NCBI GenBank assembly: GCA_021229015.1
Contig: CM037785.1
Coordinates: 266,221-330,220 of the forward strand
DNA: 64,000 nucleotides
Source: Solen grandis
Lineage: Eukaryota; Mollusca; Bivalvia; Adapedonta; Solenidae
Direction: 5' to 3'
Both the position numbers and the translations under genes were made by a program. Below are positions 21,639 to 34,857 of the stretch, piece after piece (position 1 is the stretch's first letter; each line of letters begins with the position of its first letter). The notes under the pieces were generated by a model. It was given only the letters and a program-made list of their open reading frames with translations. It did no database searches and was not told the origin of the DNA.

Positions 21639-24600
21639 TTTTTAGCTCGTCTGTTTTTCGAAGAAAAAATACGAGCTATTGTCGTAAATCCGACGTCCGC
21701 GTTGTCATCATTGTCATCATCAGGCATCGTCTGGAATCTTAACGTTGGCCATAACTTCTCTACTGTTCCATATACAACTTTCATTTTTGGTCTGCATATT
21801 CATCTGGACAAGGCCTATCCAGACATATGCAAATTTTTCACCTCTTGACCTTGACCTTTGACCTATTTTTGCTGTATTTTTGAAAACTTTAAAATGCCTG
21901 CCATTTCAGAACTGTTACCAACAGGGCACTGATATTTCACAAGTGAATTCCTTGTGGCAAGACCTTTCCATCAATGTTAAACTTTTGGACTTATGAACTT
22001 GACCTTTGATCTTTGACTTATTTTTGAAATATTTAACAAAAAACTTAACTATTTGACTATTTGACCTTTGACTATTTTTGCTGTAGCTCTTGAAAACTTT
22101 AAAATGCTTGTCATTTCAGAATCGTTACCTATTCAGATATACCTCAACATTTCATCTATCAACCTTGACCTTGACCTTTGACCTATTTTTGCTGTAACTT
22201 TTGAAAATTTAAAACCTTTTTACCTCTTTACTCGACATATCATCATTACTTGTTCTTCTTCTGTTTTATTTTTTTTTTTTTTATTATTATTTTTCCGTCT
22301 CTTTTTTGTGAACGGCATATCAACAAGATAGGAAACAGTCACAGTTCTGATTTTTTTACCAGTTTTGTCCTAGGATCTGAATTTGATCCTAACGTCGAGA
22401 AAATTTTCATTTTTGTCTTAATTTTGCCGCTAGGGGGCGTTTTGTAAAAGTGACTAAGGGCTAATAACTCTGTTATTTGAAGTCCGATTGAAATGCGGTT
22501 TTTTGCATTGCGTTCCTTTTCAGTTACTTAATAAAATATGATAGTTTTCAAAAAGTTGCGTATATATAACTTTCGTGCTACAGGAGGTTGAATGTTCGAA
22601 TCTCGAAAAAACTGTGAAATGAGGGTAGGTCTGCGAAAAATTTATCCACGTCTTTCAGGAATGAGATAGGAGAATTTTGTTTGTTGCATATGATTCGCAA
22701 GACATATACGCACAAAATATATAGTGTGGCGATTTTGAGAAATGCATGGTTTGTCCACAGTATGCGGTCAAACTTTACCAATATTTTCGAAAAGTCAACA
22801 TTTTCAAAGCATGACTTTTAATGTTATTTGCAGCTCCTGACTTTATTTTTTATTCAATCTTCATCATTTTTTCACTGTTAATGCAGTTTTATAAAACAAA
22901 TAAAATCATGGAAAAAAAATCAGCCATAATATGCAACGGTCAAGGTCATATACCAATTATTATTATTTTTATCGGCATAAAATACCTCAAAATCTAAAAA
23001 TATTTTATAGAATGTATATGAACAAAAGTTTTAGTCTGTGAAGAGATCTTTTCATTGGTGTTTAGATTTTGAAGATCGGACTTCATTTGATCAAATGACC
23101 ACAGTCCAAAGTTTGATCCTCTTATCAAACAATTGTATATCCATACGTTTCCTTTTTTTCGCTGCTCCTGACTTTATTTTTTGTTCAATCTTCATCATTA
23201 TTTCACTGTTTATGCATTTTTATAAAACAAATAAATTCATAGAAAAAAATCAAGCATAATATGCAAAGGTCAAGGTCATATACCAATTATTATTATTTTT
23301 ATCGGCATAAAATAGCTCCAAATCTAAAAATATTTTATAGGAAGTATATGAACAAAAGTTTTAGTTCTTTAAGAGCTCTTTCCAGTGATGTTTAGTTTTT
23401 GAAGATCGGACTTGATTTGGTCATATTACGGCAGTCCAAAGTTTGATCCTTTTTTTGGAATAATTGTAAATCAGTTTTTATGCTTCAAATTGTGATATAT
23501 AAGAAATAGAATGTTCGACTAGTGCGACTTGCGTACTTGATTGAACTATTTGCTGCATTGCTAGGTACCTAATGGAAAAATTGTAATCAATTTTGTTTCT
23601 CATTTTGCCGCTAGGGGGCGCTTAGCTTGAAAGCACTCTTCTACTTATAACTCAAAAAGTTAAAGCCTGATCCAAATGCGGTTTATTGCATTATGTTTCT
23701 TGTTGATAGCCTAATAAAATATGATAGTTTCTAGGTATGAGTGGCTGAAACTTTTTGAGCTAGCAACGGAAGGTTGAAAGTTCGAACCTCGCAAAAAACT
23801 GTGCAGATGAGGGTATGTGTACGAAAAACCTATCCGTTTTTGTTAGACATCAGATAGAAGAATTCTGTTTGCTGCAAATGATTTGCAAGACATATACGCA
23901 CAAAATTTATGGGGTAGCGAATTTAATAAATGCATGGTTTGTCCTCTAGAAACGGTCAAACTTCACTAAATTTTAGGAAAAATTAAAATTTCGAAAAGAT
24001 GTTTTTTGTCGCTCCTGACTTTATTTTTAGTTCATTCTTCATGATATTTTCACAAGTTATGTATTGTTATGTTTTAAAGGGCCTCACAATTAAAAAGTTA
24101 AAATGAAATTTCAAAGGTCAAGGTCATATTACGATAATTGTGTTTTTATTCGGCTCCGAATAGCTCCAAAACAAAAAATATTTTATTGAAAGTATATCAA
24201 CAAAAGTTTTAGTTCTTGAATAGCCCTTTCCAGTGATGTTTAGGTTTTGAAGATCGGACTTGATTTGGTCATATTACGGCAGTCCAAAGTTTGATCCTTT
24301 TTTGGAATAATTGTAAATCAGTTTTTATGCTTCAAATTGTGATATATAAGGAATAGAATGTTCGACTAGTGCGACTTGTATGCTTCATTGAACCATTTGC
24401 TGCATTTCTAGGTACCTAATAGTAAAATTTTACTCAATTTTGTTTCTCATTTTGCTGCTAGGGGGCGCTTGGCTTGAAATCACCCTTTATTACTAAAATG
24501 ATTAAAGTCTGATTTTTATGCAATTTTTTGCATTCTGTTCCTTGGTGACATCAATTTGAAACAACACTAAAATATTTATGCGATATTTCATGAAAATGAT

Positions 24601-25987
24601 AGTAATTCAATGCAACATTAGTTCGTTATAATGTTAAGTGGCATATCGCATTGTCGCGTGTCATTTTATACTGTTGTGTGTCGTTTGCAATTGTTGTTTA
24701 TCGAGTACAATTGTCATATGTCATCCTCATAAAGCAACACACACATATAATGTTGCAGTACCCGAAGTCAGTAAAAAAAGTTTTCAAGTTTGCGACTACA
24801 TTACAGACAGGTAATACTTAGAAGTATTCTTCTTGGTAAAAAGTCTGCTTAAACATTGCGACAAAAATGTTTGAAAGATCACTGTATTCAACAGTATTCA
24901 AAAAGCCATTGAACGAAGAAATATGTTTTTCGAAACATGTGACTCGTGAACTGAATGGAATTGCTTTTGCGAAAACCGATGATATCGCATTAGCGATTCT
25001 AGTTTTAGAACTGTTACCAATAGGGCACTGATATTTCACATGTGAATTCCTTGTGGCAAGACCTTTCCATCAATGCTACACTATTGGACTTTTGACCTTG
25101 ACCTTTGATCTTTGACCTATTTTTGAAATGTTTAACAAAAAAAACTTTAACGTCGGCCATAACTTTTTTACTATTTGACATACAACTTTAATTTTTGATA
25201 TGCGTATTCATTTTGCTTGACCTTTGACCTTTTTTTGCTGTATTTTTTTTAAAGCTTTAAAATGCCTGTCATTTCAGAACTGTTGACAACAGTGCACTGA
25301 TATTTCACATGTAAATTCCTTGTGGCAAGACCTTTCCATCAATGTTACACTTTTGGACTTTGACCTTGACCTTTGAACTTTGACCTATTTTTGAAATGTT
25401 TAACAAAAAACTTTAACATTGGCCGTAACTTTTTACTTTTTGACATACATCTTTTATATTTGGTATGCATATTCATCATGATAATGGTTTTTCAGATATA
25501 CCTCAATATTTTATCTAGCGACCTTGACCTTTGACCTTATTTTGCCATAACTTTAAGTTTTTTCTTTGTCATTTTTCAAATTTTTTTTTTTTTTTAAATC
25601 TTTGTATACTAGTTTGTCATCATATAAACCTGTGCAGATGTGAATTTGGTCATGATCTTTAGGCAGATAAAAAAGAACATTTTTTTTTTAATGTCTTCAA
25701 ATTTTGCAGTTTTTTGTTGATTATCAAAAACTAAATGGATTAGCAATTGTGATTTTTTGTTTACATATTTTACATCTTTGTGTTGTATACATTCTATTCC
25801 ATGCATAGGTCAAGGTCATCCTTCAAGGTCAAAGGTCAAATTTAAAGGGTATGGTACTTCAACTTTGCATTTCAAGGCTTACTGTTTTAGTTGTGATTTT
25901 CAAGGTCAAATTTTTAAATGTTTAACAAAAATGTGTGATGTTGGCAAAAACAGACGAGCGTTGGCACCCGCATGCGGTGCTCTTGTT
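21639..25987 (+). repeat. Hairpin-headed repeat, AGCTCGT family (contains a nested block)
   Basis: A T-run (21639-21643) precedes a hairpin at 21644-21677 with arms AGCTCGT and ACGAGCT. The body repeats units with TTGACCTTTGACCTATTTTTG and CATTTCAGAACTGTTACCAA. The 3' end at about 25950-25987 holds AACAGACGAGC (reverse complement of the left arm), a small hairpin GCACCCGCATGCGGTGC and the terminus TCTTGTT. The 92-codon frame near 25757 is part of this repeat. Confidence 0.75.
22217..25010. repeat. Block nested in the AGCTCGT-family element, with its own diverged repeats
   Basis: The host unit breaks near 22217 and resumes near 25010 (TAGAACTGTTACCAA). Inside are repeated segments: GCCGCTAGGGGGCG near 22425 and 23608 (GCTGCTAGGGGGCG near 24457); TCCTGACTTTATTTTT near 22835, 23165 and 24014; and GTCCAAAGTTTGATCC near 23105, 23435 and 24280. 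The boundaries are approximate and I cannot classify the block. Confidence 0.45.
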
Positions 25988-26084
25988 AGTATTTATATGC
26001 ATGAACAAGTGCTTGTTTTTTTACCAATTAAATAGCGCATTTCAAACTGACTTCGGTAATACATTTGTCACAGGGTGACAAAAA

Positions 26085-26165
26085 TGTGCAGCTTGACTGG
26101 GACTTGAACCCGGGGCTTTTTGGTTACAGGGCAAATGGCTCTACCGAATGAGCTACCTGGCCACT
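26085..26165 (-). repeat. tRNA-like sequence (minus), probably a SINE head
   Basis: The minus strand reads an A-box TAGCTCATTCGGTAGAG and a B-box GGGTTCAAGTCCC. The acceptor stems do not pair and a non-tRNA tail continues, so I do not call a functional tRNA gene. Confidence 0.55.
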
Positions 26166-26942
26166 TTCACATCTTTCTACCCTATTGAGAGATTGATGCG
26201 GTTACTTCTTCTGGTTATACCTTACGATTTGGTAGGCAAAGATTTGATTGGCTTATAAAAAGTCAATCTGAGCCGACCCTCTATACAATGTTGTCAGATT
26301 CAATTACTGATACTGAATCAGATTTCAATGATATTGGGAAGATATAGGATATCATGAGGGTTTGTTGAGACGGTTGGATTGTAGGGATATGAATTGGGCT
26401 ATCTTGGGATATAAGCTACTACGCTGTGCGATTGACTTTGACTTTTCTCCACTTTACACTTCAACAAAAAACTGATATTCCATACCCTTATCGCCTGTCA
26501 AATAGAACATCACTTCAGTTGACGAATATAAACCATGCCTCCTTAGCAAGAGGAATCAAGTGCGCAGTTTTATAACTCGCAGAACTATGAATTGACTGCA
26601 GGTACATGTCACGTTGTATAATCTTGCAAAGAAATAATGAATTAGTTTAAATAAACAACTAGGTAGTTTCAAACGAAACAGGTGGTACTTAAACTCAGGT
26701 TGTTTTAGCAAGAGTGATTTTGTGTCTTGAATTAATAAAACACAGCAAAAGCAATGTGGCGTAGTTACTGTCAAACGGAGCGTGATATTTGTCCTTGTCA
26801 TCATGGTCTATGAATGTGTGGCTTTTAACAACATCTAGCCATTTTAATTGCGGTACTTAATGTAGGAATTATATAAAATCCTCGAATGTCATTTCAAAAC
26901 CTTTCCAAAACGCACCGCTGACACCCTTTATAGGATTAATGA
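26166..26942. other. Intergenic, nothing supported
   Basis: No repeat structure, splice-bounded exon or inverted ends are visible. The 82-codon minus frame at 26556-26804 has no recognisable motif. Confidence 0.4.
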
Positions 26943-27819
26943 TTTTTAGCTCACATGAGCACAACGTGCTCAAGGTGAGCTTTTCTGATCGCCTTTTGTC
27001 CGTCGTCCGTGCGTCCGGCGTCAACAATTGCTTCAAACAACATCTCCTCCTAAACGGCTTGGCCAATTTGAAAAATATTTTGCAGGAATGTTCCTTGGAT
27101 GAAGCTCTACTAAAGTTGTATAAATGGTTCTGGTCCATTGCATAATTAGGTCACAGGAGCTAAAAATAGATTTTAAAAATGCAAACTTTGAAAATCTTCT
27201 TCTGCAAAACTGCAAGGCCTAGAGCTTAGATATTTGGTATGAAGCATCATCTTATAGGCCACTACCAAGATTGTACAAATCATAGCCCTATGGTGATAAA
27301 TGACCCCGCACCAGGGGTCACTTGATTTACACAGAGTTATATAGGAAAATCTTAAAAAATCTTCTTCTATGAATCCATAAGGCCCAGAGCTTAGATATTT
27401 GGTATGTAGCATCATCTTATGGGCCACTACCAAGATTGTATAAATCATAGCCCAATGGTGATAAATGACCCCACACCAGGGGTCACTTGTTTTACATAGA
27501 GTTAAATAGGAAAATCTTAAAAAATCTTCTTCTATGAATCAATAAGGCCTAGAGCTAAGATTTTTGGTATGTAGTAGCATCTAATGGTTCATTACAAAGA
27601 TTTTCAAAGTCTTGGCCCTACGGTGATAAATGACCCTGCGCCCAAGTCTTCTCTGAAACCATATGGCCCATTGCTTAGATATTTGGTGTGTAGTATTGTC
27701 AGGGGTAAAATGTTTTAGATTAAGTTATATCAGAATCCTTGTCTGTTTAAAAACCTTGACATCAGTTGAAGCAATGGTACTCAGGTGAGCGATTCAGGGC
27801 CATCATGGCCCTCTTGTTT
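26943..27819 (+). repeat. Hairpin-headed repeat, AGCTCACATGAG variant, copy 1
   Basis: A T-run precedes the hairpin AGCTCACATGAGCAC/GTGCTCAAGGTGAGCT (26948-26981) and (GTCC)-rich leader sequence. Units of about 155 bp contain CCTAGAGCTTAGATATTTGG and GGTGATAAATGACCCC. The 3' end is TCAGGTGAGCGATTCAGGG, a GGGCCATCATGGCCC hairpin and CTCTTGTTT. It is nearly identical to 52579-53789. Confidence 0.85.
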
Positions 27820-28045
27820 AAAGTCCGTCTTGGCTGACATTTTCATCACGAAAGTTAACTGAGAACCGAGCAAAAAATCAATAACCACATGAAGCCAAGG
27901 GGCGGAGCTATGTTCTGATTGGCATACACAATGCCTTTTGTTTTCTACAGTAAGAAGGAAAGCGACCGCAGTTTTATAGATGTAAAATTATTAGAGAAGT
28001 CAAAGACAATTGCACGGCATAGTAAATGTGTTAACAATGATTATA

Positions 28046-28260
28046 CAGTCAAACTTGCCTTAATGTCCACATCTTCTAAGTGACTCTTTGTCTTAATTCC
28101 CCCAAAAGTATTTACTCTATATCTTTGATCTATTAAACAACTGTTTCTTTACATGACCAGTGAGTGCTAATTTTAATTGCAGGCAAACTAAAACAATCAA
28201 ACAATCACCCATTAAGCGACCAATTGTCTCACCATTTTGCCTTAGGGCACGATTAAGGTA
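28046..28260. repeat. Tigger/pogo-like MITE fragment
   Basis: A TATACAGTCAAACTTGCC start and internal CCCATTAAGCGACCA resemble the element at 32230-33051. The right end is not clear. A similar piece (GAGACCACTTTTGCAATATC) lies near 31055-31110. Confidence 0.4.
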
Positions 28261-28383
28261 TTAGCACCTTAATATCTATATTCTGTATCTTGCCACTGGA
28301 TGGTAATATTTCTATTAAACATTGTTACTTTGAAGACATTCAAAATTAAAAAAAAAAATCACCAAGAGTTTGTTTTTTTCATG

Positions 28384-30571
28384 TTTTTAGCTCACCTGAG
28401 CACGTGTGCTCAGGATGAGCTTTTAGGATTGATGAATGTCCGTCGTCCGTCCGTCCGTCGTCTGTCGTCCACAATTTGTTCGTTTGCACTCTAGCATCTT
28501 CATTTTATGAGCAATTATCTTCAAACTTTAAAACAATGTTTATAACCATAAAATCTCGGAAATGCCTGAAATCACTTTGTTTACACTCTGGCATCTTCAT
28601 CTTTTGAGCAATCATCTTCAAACTTTATGACAATGCTTATGACCATTATGTCTCGATTGAGTTCAATTATGGCTGAGATCCGTCAATTAGGTTTAGGAGT
28701 TATGCCCCTTTTAATATAAAAAAAGCCATATTTCACGTTGTTTACACTCTAGCATCTTCCTTTTTTAGCTCACCTGAGCACGTGTGCTCAGGATGAGCTT
28801 TTAGGATCCATGAATGTCCGTCGTCCACAATTTGTTTGTTTGCACTCTAGCGTCTTCATTTTATGAGCAATTATCTTCAAACTTTAAAACAATGTTTATA
28901 ACCATAAAATCTCGGCCAAGTTCGATTATGGCTGATATCGGAACATTAGGTCAGGAGTTATGCCCCTTTTAAAATTCAAAAAAGCCAGATTTCACATTGT
29001 TTGCACTCTAGCATCTTCATTTCATGAGCAATTATCTTCAAACTTTAACAATGTTTATAACCATAAAATCCGGCCAAGTTCGATTATGGCTGATATCGAC
29101 ATTAGGTCAGGAGTTATGCCCCTTTTAATATTCAAAAAATGCCATATTTCAAGTTGTTTACACTCTAGCATCTTCATCTTTTGAGCAATCCTCTTCAAAC
29201 TTTATGGCAATGCTTATGACCACAAGGTCTCGATTGAGTTCGATTATGGCTGAGATTCATCAATTAGGTCAGGAGTTATGCCCCTTTTAATATTAAAAAA
29301 AATGCCATATTTCACTTTGTTTACACTCTAGCATCTTCATCTTTTGAGCAATCATCTTCAAATTTTATAGCAATGCTTATGACCATAATGTCTCGATTGA
29401 GTTTGATTATGACTGAGATCAGTTGATTAGGTCAGGAGTTAAGCCCTTTTTAATATAAAAAATGCCAGATTTCACGTTGTTTACACTCTAGCATCTTCAT
29501 CTTTTAAGCAATCATCTTCAAACTTTATTACAATGTTTATGACCATAAGGTCTCGATTGAGTTCGATTGATGCTGAGATCCGTCAATTAGTTCAGGAGTT
29601 ATGCCCCTTTTGATATTCAAAAAATGCCAGAAATCACTTTGTTTATACTCTAGCATCTTCATCTTTTGAGCAATCATCTTCAAACTTTATGACAATGCTT
29701 TTGACCATAAGGTCTCGATTGAGTTCGATTATGGCTGAGATCCGTCAATTAGGTCAGGAGTTATGCCCCTTTTAATATAAAAAATAGCCATATTTCACGT
29801 TGTTTACACTCTAGCATCTTCCTTTTTTTAGCAATCATCTTCAAACTTTATGACATTGTTAACGACCATAATGTCTCAATTGAGTTCAATTGTGGCTGAG
29901 ATGGGTCATTTAGGTTAGGAGTTATGCCCCTTTTAATACAAAAAATGCAAGATTTCACTTTGTTTATTCTCTACCAACTTCATTTTTTTAACAATCATTT
30001 TTAAACTTTAAGACAATGTTTATGCCCATAATCTCACAATCGGGTTCAATTATAACTGATATTGACTTGTAAATTTAGGAGTTATGCCCATTTCACCATA
30101 AAAAAAAGCCAGATTTCACTTTTACACTCAAGCATCTTTATTTCTTAAGCAATCATCTTTCTCAGGTGAGCGACCAAGGGCCATCTTGGCCCTCTTGTTT
30201 AGCAATCATCTTCAAACTTTATGACATTGTTAATGACCATAATGTCTCGATTGAGTTCAATTGTGGCTGAGATGGGTCATTTAGGTCAGGAGTTATGCCC
30301 CGTTTAATACAAAAAAATGCAAGATTTCACTTTATTTATTCTATACCAACTTCATTTTTTTAACAATCATTTTTAAACTTTAAGACAATGTTTATGCCCA
30401 TAATCTCACAATCGGGTTCAATTATAACTGATATTGACTTGTAAATTTAGGAGTTATGCCCATTTCACCATAAAAAAAGCCAGATTTCACTTTTACACTC
30501 TAGCATCTTTATTTCTTAAGCAATCATCTTTCTCAGGTGAGCGACCAAGGGCCATCTTGGCCCTCTTGTTT
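28384..30571 (+). repeat. Hairpin-headed repeat, AGCTCACCTGAG family (outer copy)
   Basis: T-run, hairpin AGCTCACCTGAGCAC...GTGCTCAGGATGAGCT (28389-28421), then monomers of about 160-163 bp. Each monomer carries ACACTCTAGCATCTTCAT, TCTTCAAACTTTATGAC and GGAGTTATGCCCCTTTT. The copy is interrupted at 28761 by a second copy of itself, resumes at about 30201, and ends CTCAGGTGAGCGACC, GGGCCATCTTGGCCC, TCTTGTT. Confidence 0.88.
28761..30200 (+). repeat. Second copy of the same family nested inside the first
   Basis: A complete element with its own hairpin and its own CTCAGGTGAGCGACC...CTCTTGTTT end. It sits exactly at a T-run (CTTCCTTTTT/AGCAATC) of a host monomer. The uninterrupted host monomer is seen near 29811-29840. 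Confidence 0.88.
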
Positions 30572-30579
30572 CTAATTTG

Positions 30580-31510
30580 GGGGAGAAAATTTGCATTCAA
30601 GATAACATTGAAGCCTAAGGGAAATATACATTTTCTGTGAATATGAAAAAATGAAATTGATTTATGAGAAAAGCTAATGGTAGAAAGATGCATTATATGA
30701 TTATGTTTCAACTTGCGTGAAAAAAATCTAACTTTACCATAGGAAAATGGAGAAATTCACATTTTTTGGTGTTCAGGGGAGATAACTCATGATACCAAAA
30801 TGATCAAGGGGAGATAAGAAAAGAACTTCTATCACATGTCATAACCTGTCAATTTGCCCCTTAAGGTTACCTTTGTTTGACATTTTTAAAGCTTATATTG
30901 TAAAGTTTTGTGCAGGCTTTGGTGGAATTAATTGCTATTAGGGTTCTAAAACCTTAAGTGACAAGCTGTATGCCAATTTTCATTTATCTTAATACCATTG
31001 TTTTTCAAGGTCATAAAAGGCAAAAGTTAAAGATATTTTATTCAAAGACTGTTTCATCAAGAGACCACTTTTGCAATATCCCATGGACGGTCACTTAAAA
31101 GGAGTTTCACTATATAATGATAATCAACTAGAACAAAAATAAGAGCTTAGAGGACAAATTTAAGCCTACAAGTCCTACTCAAAAATTCTGGTTTCCAAAA
31201 TATTCATGTCAAGGTATGGCACTTAAGTCCATAGCAATCTGCCTATTTTCTCCAGCACAGTATTCACTACATACAGTAACCTGACTTATTGTCCAATCTA
31301 TGATTTACTAAACTTTTTTGAATCATGTGACAGATAATACTCTAAGAAAATCATTTTCTCCTTTAACATTATAATGCTCAACATAACATTTTCTTTCATC
31401 ATACACGCAACTTGTAATACTACTTAATAGGATGTTAGATGAACTCAGTTCTGAAAGAAAAATCATGTTCTAAATTATCCAATACCCTACTTATGAAATA
31501 ACCTACTTGT
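30580..31510. repeat. Dispersed repeat copy 2 and unresolved intergenic DNA
   Basis: 30580-30860 is the diverged second copy of the repeat at 15820-16100. From 30860 to 31510 I see only a Tigger-like scrap near 31055-31110 and nothing else to support. Confidence 0.5.
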
Positions 31511-32006
31511 GAAACAGGTCAGGGTCCTTCACAGGATTGCTTGACAGGTGCAGTGGTAGAAAAGGAAATTTTGAAACAGGTCAAGGTCCTTCAAAGGATT
31601 GCTTGGCAGGTGCAGTGGTAGAGAAGGGAATTGTGAAACAGGTTGGGGTCCTTCACAAGATTGCTTGACAAGTGCAGTGGTAGAGAAGGAAATTTTGAAA
31701 CAGGTCAAGGTCCTTCACAGGATTGCTTGTCAGGTGCAGTGGTAGAGAAGGGAATTGTGAAACAGGTCAGGGTCCTTCACAGGATTGCTTGGCAGGTGCA
31801 GTGGTAGAGAAGGGAATTGTGAAACAGGTCAGGGTCCTTCACAGGATTGCTTGTCAGGTGCAGTGGTGGAGAAGGGAATTGTGAAACAGGTCAGGATCCT
31901 TCACAGGATTGCTTGTCAGGTGCAGTGGTAGAGAAGGAAATTTTGAAACAGGTAGGGGTCCTTCACAGGATTGCTTGGCAGGTTCAGTGGAAGAGAAGGG
32001 AATTGT
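31511..32006. repeat. 62-bp minisatellite, 8 copies
   Basis: Units start at 31511, 31573, 31635, 31697, 31759, 31821, 31883 and 31945, each exactly 62 bp, with a ninth partial at 32007. The unit contains GAAACAGGTCAGGGTCCTTC and GATTGCTTGACAGGTGCAGT. Small differences (TTTT versus TTGT at the unit end) show alternating variants. The period is not a multiple of three, so it is not coding. Confidence 0.95.
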
Positions 32007-32229
32007 GAAATAGGTTGGGTTTTTTTTTTTTACATCATTGCTCTGTGTATAGGCCTTAGGCCTAAATGGTCTGGCACAAATGTTTACCATATTACAACAG
32101 AGTGTTGCATGAAAGAACCAGATTGCTTGCTCAAAGGTCAAGGTAATTACTAAGAGATCAACAGTAGAAAATCAATGCCAGTATGCTTGTCGGGCTGTAA
32201 CTTGACATAGGATTGTGGATTTCCATATA

Positions 32230-33051
32230 CAGTCAACATCGTACATGCGACCACCTGTATTAAACGACTTTTTTATTAAACGACCGTTATAAATCCCGCC
32301 CGAACGTTTTTACTATATCAATTTATCCCATTAAGCGACTTTTTTATTATGCGACCAGCGACCACATAAACCAAGTCCTAGCACGTAAGATTATGCACAA
32401 AATCAACTTTATTGAGCGACCGTGTTTGATTCCGTTGCTAATTATCGTGTACGCTGGAGCATGTGTACATATTCATCTTTAACACATCCGAACAAACAAA
32501 CAATTATCCCGATCATAAGTGCTCACCTGAAACCAATTTGTTTTGACCACGCATGACTGCACCATGTGCAACTAAATTCTAAATATAGTTCCTGGTTCCC
32601 GTTTCAAAAGTTACTATGCATAACATAGGTGAAACCATCCCTCCAAATGCCGAATGCTTCGGATTTTGGTAAAAGAAAATTTGGGAATAAGGTAAATTAA
32701 TACTTTCGGATGCAATGCGTACCATCAATAATTCGTAACTATAAGTATATACTTTGCGTTTTATGATACTCGACGAGGGCGCACGGTTGAAATAAAATCA
32801 GCTAAAAAATCGTAAGATCTGACAAAAATAAACATGCTGATGTTTATTGGTATAAAATAACAAAACATTGTGTAGTTTACATCGTATTTATGTTGTAATA
32901 TAATCTAACGTTATGATACAATTTAGCTTACAGTTTGTATATTTATGACTTATTTGCCTGGATTTCCAAACAAAATCTACTATGAGACCATTTCATTAAG
33001 CGACCACTTTTTGGCAGTCCCTTGAGCCGTCTCTTAATACAATGTCGACTG
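32230..33051. mobile_element. Tigger/pogo-like non-autonomous transposon (822 bp)
   Basis: The left end CAGTCAACATCGTACATGCG and the reverse complement of the right end CAGTCGACATTGTATTAAG form inverted ends, flanked by TA at 32228-32229 and 33052-33053. Subterminal GCGACC motifs repeat. CAGTCGAC-type ends with a TA target are typical of pogo/Tigger elements. No transposase is seen. Confidence 0.75.
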
Positions 33052-33714
33052 TAGTTTGGTACAGATGTTAATACTGAGTGTAGTGCCAAAAGACCAGGTT
33101 ACTCGCTAAAAGGTCAAGATCATACTGGTATTTAGAGGTCAAGAATAGAAAATCACTGCCAATATGCATGTTTATGGATGATAACTCATTATGTATTGAC
33201 TGTTGTTTGTTTTCTTTCCATCATCTTCTTTAAATAAATTAAAGACCTTCATAATGTTCATTTCAAAGAAGAATTATAAAGTACCTCTAAAATTATCAAA
33301 CTTATGTGACAAAGGTTACAGACTACATTTTTCCTACATGCCAGGATCATATTTTTGCAACAGACTTTGATGGGTATGTCAGCGTTAAATAACCTCGATA
33401 TGTTATTGACTGACAAATAGCAGGGAAGTGGGTATTATTCACTTTTGTGATAGGTCTAGTTATCAATAAAAGTACCTTGATATATTAACATGCAGCCATG
33501 TGGATTGTTTTGTCTTGTTTGTAGAATAAATAGTTGTTGCAAATTAAAAAGAAGGATAAAATAAAATTAGGTGTGGAATACAAAGATCAGGAACAATAAA
33601 CAGTTGCCAGTAATGCAATAAAATAGCAAATCATAATCAGGACAGGTGTGTGTTTTTAGCTCACCTGAGCACAATGTGCTCAAAGTGAGCTTTTGTGATC
33701 ACCCTGTGTCCAGC

Positions 33715-33848
33715 TGGCTTGCGGTAGGTCGGTGGTTCTACCCGGGTACCTCTGTGTACTCGGGGTCATCCTCCACCTGTAATTAGCTGGACGTCGCTAT
33801 ATGATTGAAATGCTATCACAGCGACGGTAAACCCCAATACACCAATAC
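33715..33848 (+). repeat. SINE (GGTTCTACC type) inside a hairpin-headed repeat
   Basis: GGCTTGCGGTAGGTCGGTGG leads into the shared body CCTGTAATTAGCTGGACGTC and TGATTGAAATGCTATC, ending in a CCAATACACCAATACAC tail. It splits the leader of the host repeat. Confidence 0.8.
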
Positions 33849-34386
33849 ACACCGTTGTCGCGCGACCTGTGTCGTCAACAATTTGCTATAAATGACATCT
33901 CCTCTGAAACCACTGGACAGAATTTAATTAAACTTGGCAGGGATGATCCTGGGGTGAACCTTAACAAAAGTTGCTAAAATAAAATTGATTCATGTAAAAA
34001 TGGTTCCAGTCTGTTGCATATCTGGGTCACAGGAGCTAAATATAGGTTTTTAAAGTGAAATCTTTAAAAATCCTCTTGTCAGAAACCACAAGGCCTGGAG
34101 TTTAGATATTTGGTGTGTGGCATTGCCTTATGGACCTCTACTAAGGTTGTTCAAATCATGGCCCTGGGGTCAAAACTGGCCCCGCCCCAGGCATCACTTG
34201 ATTTTATATAGACTTATATTGGAAAAAATCAAAAAAATCTTCTAGTCAGAAACCACAAGGCCTAATGTTTAGATATTTGGTGTGTAACATGGCCTCAGAC
34301 CTCTACCAAGTTTGATCAAGTCATGGCCCTGGGTTTGAAATTGGCCCAGCCCTTAGGGTCAATTGATTTTATATAGACTTATTTAG

Positions 34387-34857
34387 TAGTGGTGAGCTGA
34401 TTAATCATAAAGTCAACGAATCAGTGACGAGCTACCGGTTGACGTGACGATGACGACGAAAATAATTCGTTGACGAATTATTGACCAAAAAAGGGGGGTG
34501 TCGTTAATATTTCAACGCGCATCTGATTGGGTAATTTCATTAATTTGATAAATTGATACTTGCAAAGTTGCACTTTGCACATCGTTGGCCTCTGGTTGTA
34601 ACCTCTTATACTTTATCTCGGTTCAATGTTTATTCATGTATTTGAATATTTGAGAAATTAACATCTATACCTAATACATATCTATATAATCTATATAGTA
34701 CAGAATACTTTATTTTCATTTTGTACAGTAAGAGAGTTTTAATAGGCATTTACTCCAAACATGGTATATTTGGTATTTAATCATGATTAATCAATTAATC
34801 AGTGACTTTTGTCTCTGATTAATCGACGAATATTTTTTCGACTGATTCCAATCACTA
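34387..34857. mobile_element. hAT-like MITE with 8-bp TSD
   Basis: The ends TAGTGGTGAGCTGAT and, inverted, TAGTGATTGGAATCAGT are short imperfect inverted repeats. The 471-bp element is flanked by identical TTATTTAG at 34379-34386 and 34858-34865. Internal ATTAATC repeats and CGACGA/TCGTCG clusters are present. An 8-bp TSD supports the hAT group. Confidence 0.8.

Noticed and set aside
26085..26165. A functional tRNA gene on the minus strand
   Set aside because: A- and B-boxes are good but the acceptor and anticodon stems do not pair, and SINE-like sequence follows.
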